Below the pieces are notes generated by a model, which ran no database searches, was not told where the DNA came from, and was given only the letters and a program-made list of their open reading frames with translations. DNA of 9,528 nucleotides from positions 1-9,528 of the forward strand of contig JAJYPA010000293.1 of NCBI GenBank assembly GCA_021795795.1. Direction: 5' to 3'. The stretch is from Pseudomonadota bacterium (lineage in GTDB: Bacteria; Pseudomonadota; Gammaproteobacteria; Halothiobacillales; Halothiobacillaceae). How positions within the stretch are numbered: position 1 is the first letter of the stretch; the number at the start of each line of letters is the position of its first letter. Both the position numbers and the translations under genes were made by a program. This document shows, in pieces, positions 7,542 to 9,528 of this stretch.

Positions 7542-9041
7542 TTAACTGTTATGGTTTACAGTCCTTAATGGAATTGCCATGATCCAGTCCCAAGAGTTGG
7601 TAAGATAGATGGTGCCGCCAACTATTATTGGACTTTCAATACCAAACTCGCCACCTATGAGGTGTTGATGCAACTCTTTTCCGGTAGTGGCGTCAACAAC
7701 GAATATGTGATTCCCAGTAGTTATGTATAGTAATCCATTGTCATAGGTCGGAGCCGATCGTCCTGCGCCCGGCGCAACTTTTGTTGGAACATGCCATTTC
7801 CACAGCAACCTGCCAGTTTTCAATTGATAGGCCTGGTATGTTGAAGTCAGAGGATTGCCCACATACACCACGTTGTTATGAATCATAGGAACGCCACCCT
7901 TAAAAGCTGGGATTTTATCTCCGCCACCCATGTTTCTGGTCCATAAAACTTTGCCGGTCTTAGCATCAAATGCTCGAATGACGTTGCTAAGCGTCCCATT
8001 TTCTCTGGTTGATGGCTTGGTTGTGCCATCCGTTATAACCACACCATCTGCTACTGCCGGAGTTACGTCGCCAACTCCTGTATTGGTTGCTCCAGGGATC
8101 GTCCCCTTCCATACGACATGCCCATTTGACTGGTTGAGACAATACAGATCTGGCTTGATTGCCATACTAAAATATATGTCGTGACCATAAGCAGTCACGC
8201 TGGACATATTGTCCATGCCTCCGAGGTGGGTTTTCCATATCGGTTGGCCGGTAGTAGCGTTAATACCGTACGCATATCCTGCGCCATCCGCTATAAATAG
8301 CGCGTTGTGGTCATAGGCCGGTGTGGCCATGGTTTCGCCAAGTGTCGAGAAGTGCCAAAGCAGCTTTCCGTTGTTGCGATTAAGAGCATAAATACCATTG
8401 AAGCTCACATCGTTGCCGCGCGCTGCAGACTCTGGATTGTGCGCATATCGTAGAACATTTGCGAAATTGAATGCTACGCTTCCGGCTGATAGATATACCT
8501 TATTTCCAATCACCAGCGGATTGCCCATTAGATTATTACCGACAGGACTGGCGCGCCATATAAGTTTCCCGGTTTTGGCGTTAACCGCATAGGCAAACAT
8601 GTCGTCACTTTCCGCATATACCACGCCATCGACAACTGATGGCCCAAGTGCATTCCCGTAGAACTGAGTTTGAGTTACAGATGCTTCCGCTGCCCCATAA
8701 GTTTTACTACCGAATGGTGGATTAGATAAAGGCCACGCGCGGGCTTCCGGAAACAACCAGGACACGCCGTTTTTAATCCATTTAGGAGCGCTGTTCGAGA
8801 CTGAAAACGCGGCATTATGCGCGGGGTTAGCATATGCGTGTGTCCATTCGGATGGCCCAACCGTTGCATCTCTTCCGGTTGGTGCATTTTCCGGATGTGA
8901 TACTGTTCGATATGGGCCTGTTGAATCTAATGGAACGGCCACTGATGCAGATGCCAATGGCGCGCAGCCAAAGATAGCTAATAGCAGCGACGAACAAAGA
9001 ATTTTGTTATGCGGAATATACTTACCTACAATGCTTGACAT
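7542..9041 (-). CDS. tetH: Tetrathionate hydrolase
   Basis: The 499-residue enzyme hydrolyses tetrathionate with water to thiosulfate, sulfur and sulfate, and works in the acidic periplasm or at the cell surface. I recognise the sequence as the Acidithiobacillus TetH. A Sec signal peptide (hydrophobic ILCSSLLLAIFG) ends at about ASA, residues 31-33. The mature part is a PQQ-dehydrogenase-like beta-propeller with recurring blade motifs: NAKTGKLIW (154), NRNNGKLLW (221), NATTGQPIW (261), NQSNGHVVW (303), DAKTGKVLW (359), QLKTGRLLW (406) and DATTGKEL (450). D325 in TGVGDVTP sits at the number reported as catalytic for the A. ferrooxidans enzyme. C301 is the only cysteine left after signal cleavage. 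The start at 9041 is fixed by GGAGG six bases upstream; a frame extension to 9104 has no such site. A sigma-54-like promoter lies about 115 bp upstream. Confidence 0.96.
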   Translation of the reverse strand: MSSIVGKYIPHNKILCSSLLLAIFGCAPLASASVAVPLDSTGPYRTVSHPENAPTGRDATVGPSEWTHAYANPAHNAAFSVSNSAPKWIKNGVSWLFPEARAWPLSNPPFGSKTYGAAEASVTQTQFYGNALGPSVVDGVVYAESDDMFAYAVNAKTGKLIWRASPVGNNLMGNPLVIGNKVYLSAGSVAFNFANVLRYAHNPESAARGNDVSFNGIYALNRNNGKLLWHFSTLGETMATPAYDHNALFIADGAGYAYGINATTGQPIWKTHLGGMDNMSSVTAYGHDIYFSMAIKPDLYCLNQSNGHVVWKGTIPGATNTGVGDVTPAVADGVVITDGTTKPSTRENGTLSNVIRAFDAKTGKVLWTRNMGGGDKIPAFKGGVPMIHNNVVYVGNPLTSTYQAYQLKTGRLLWKWHVPTKVAPGAGRSAPTYDNGLLYITTGNHIFVVDATTGKELHQHLIGGEFGIESPIIVGGTIYLTNSWDWIMAIPLRTVNHNS

Positions 9042-9047
9042 ATTAAG

Positions 9048-9052
9048 CCTCC
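9048..9052 (-). promoter_or_regulatory. Strong ribosome binding site of tetH
   Basis: GGAGG on the minus strand, with a six-base spacer (CTTAAT) to the ATG at 9039-9041, is an ideal Shine-Dalgarno sequence. It decides the tetH start against the longer open frame beginning at 9104, and gives the 499-residue protein in which the catalytic Asp is number 325. Confidence 0.85.
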
Positions 9053-9156
9053 GATCTATTTTCTGAGATCTATCCAATTTGTTTAGGGTTATCCTTCTGT
9101 TCACAACTTAGCTTTGCTTATCTCTGCTTTGTGGAAAAGCCAGCTGTTATATTCAA

Positions 9157-9172
9157 AGCAGATATCATGCCA
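9157..9172 (-). promoter_or_regulatory. Sigma-54 (RpoN) promoter of tetH
   Basis: The minus strand reads TGGCATGATATCTGCT. Against the consensus TGGCACG-N4-TTGCW there are two mismatches (T for C in the -24 box, C for T before TGC). The invariant GG and GC are present and exactly 10 bases apart. Transcription would start near 9146, leaving a leader of about 105 bases before the tetH ATG. The nearby NtrC-type regulator, with an intact GAFTGA loop, is the natural candidate activator. No good -35/-10 sigma-70 pair was seen close to the start. Confidence 0.7.
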
Positions 9173-9229
9173 GCGATATGCTGACGGAATGATGTTGTTT
9201 TATTTAGATAATATCATAACTGATGTTTC

Positions 9230-9479
9230 TTAGAAGGACGCCGATGTGCCAAACGGCGCAGCTTGGCTATGTAGTTGTGCCAAATGGACCAGCCTATAAG
9301 TAGTTGTACCTGATATATTAATTTTCCCGTCATGAGTACCAGGGATGGCGACACCAGCCAGGACGCCGTCAATGTCGCCTGATATAAATGCGGTGGCATG
9401 GTTGAGAGCGGTCAGTGATAGTGATGGAGTTGGGAGCCTTTTTGGTCACGTAGCGTGAGGGGCGGTAGTCATGGCCCAT
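9230..9479 (-). pseudogene. Possible frameshifted gene remnant of unknown function
   Basis: Two overlapping minus-strand frames look more protein-like than random sequence. One starts at an ATG at 9479 (MGHDYRPSRYVTKKAPNSIT) and stops at 9369. The other is open from 9445 to a TAA at 9230-9232 without its own ATG (FISGDIDGVLAGVAIPGTHD, later TTTYRLVHLAQLH). A single frame change in the overlap would join them into a product of about 80 residues. TATAAT lies 15 bp upstream of the ATG, but I see no -35 or Shine-Dalgarno sequence. I recognise no family. It could equally be non-coding DNA whose frames are open by chance. Confidence 0.3.
9245..9284 (-). repeat. TTTGGCACA direct repeats, candidate activator sites
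   Basis: TTTGGCACA occurs twice on the minus strand, at 9276-9284 and 9245-9253, with a 31-bp period (about three helical turns). They lie roughly 100 to 140 bp upstream of the predicted tetH transcription start, where enhancer sites for NtrC-type activators usually sit. A related half (TTGGCTA) lies between them on the opposite strand at 9263-9269. Use as binding sites is inference; the same bases also lie in a possible gene remnant. Confidence 0.4.
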
Positions 9480-9528
9480 CGTTTATTGTGATCATTATAA
9501 CGGCTCCGTATCGATCCTCTTGAAAATC

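Noticed and set aside
9214..9399. A 61-codon minus-strand frame upstream of tetH
   Set aside because: No ribosome site and no recognisable domain; hydrophobic text looks like an off-frame reading of the neighbouring more protein-like frame.
1..9528. CRISPR array, tRNA or rRNA genes
   Set aside because: No regularly spaced repeats and no tRNA- or rRNA-like sequence was seen on either strand.

Overview
The window most likely comes from the chromosome of an Acidithiobacillus species close to A. ferrooxidans. The main evidence is a complete 499-residue tetrathionate hydrolase gene (tetH) on the minus strand at 7542..9041. Its numbering places an aspartate exactly at residue 325, the catalytic Asp reported for the A. 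ferrooxidans enzyme. The genus call rests on recognising that protein, not on any search.

Layout from left to right: (1) 1..597, plus strand, the end of a VapB-type antitoxin gene and a complete VapC-type PIN-domain toxin gene, joined by a GTGA stop/start overlap. (2) 696..1142, plus strand, a 5'-truncated remnant of a metallo-beta-lactamase-fold hydrolase gene, then a short spacer with two hairpins. (3) 1310..4155, minus strand, a two-gene operon for a membrane sensor histidine kinase and an NtrC-type sigma-54-dependent response regulator, joined by an ATGA overlap. (4) 4156..4590, about 435 bp with no gene I can assign. (5) 4591..5780, minus strand, a heavily decayed ISAs1-family transposase gene with several frameshifts and stop codons. 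(6) 5781..6064, a non-coding spacer. (7) 6065..7429, minus strand, an outer-membrane beta-barrel (porin-like) gene. (8) 7503..7535, a 13-bp perfect hairpin. (9) 7542..9041, minus strand, tetH. (10) 9042..9528, the tetH upstream region, holding a near-consensus sigma-54 promoter (TGGCATGATATCTGCT), a pair of TTTGGCACA repeats 31 bp apart further upstream, and a possible unrecognised gene remnant.

The minus-strand genes can be read as one regulatory unit for tetrathionate use. The kinase would sense a signal at the cell envelope and phosphorylate the regulator. The regulator would act with sigma-54 polymerase at the promoter ahead of tetH. TetH would hydrolyse tetrathionate in the acidic periplasm, and the porin-like protein would let substrate or product cross the outer membrane. 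The promoter match and repeats are visible in the sequence; the regulatory link is inference. The toxin-antitoxin pair, the hydrolase fragment and the dead transposase mark this as a neighbourhood shaped by insertion and gene decay. The porin and tetH genes look more AT-rich than the two-component genes.
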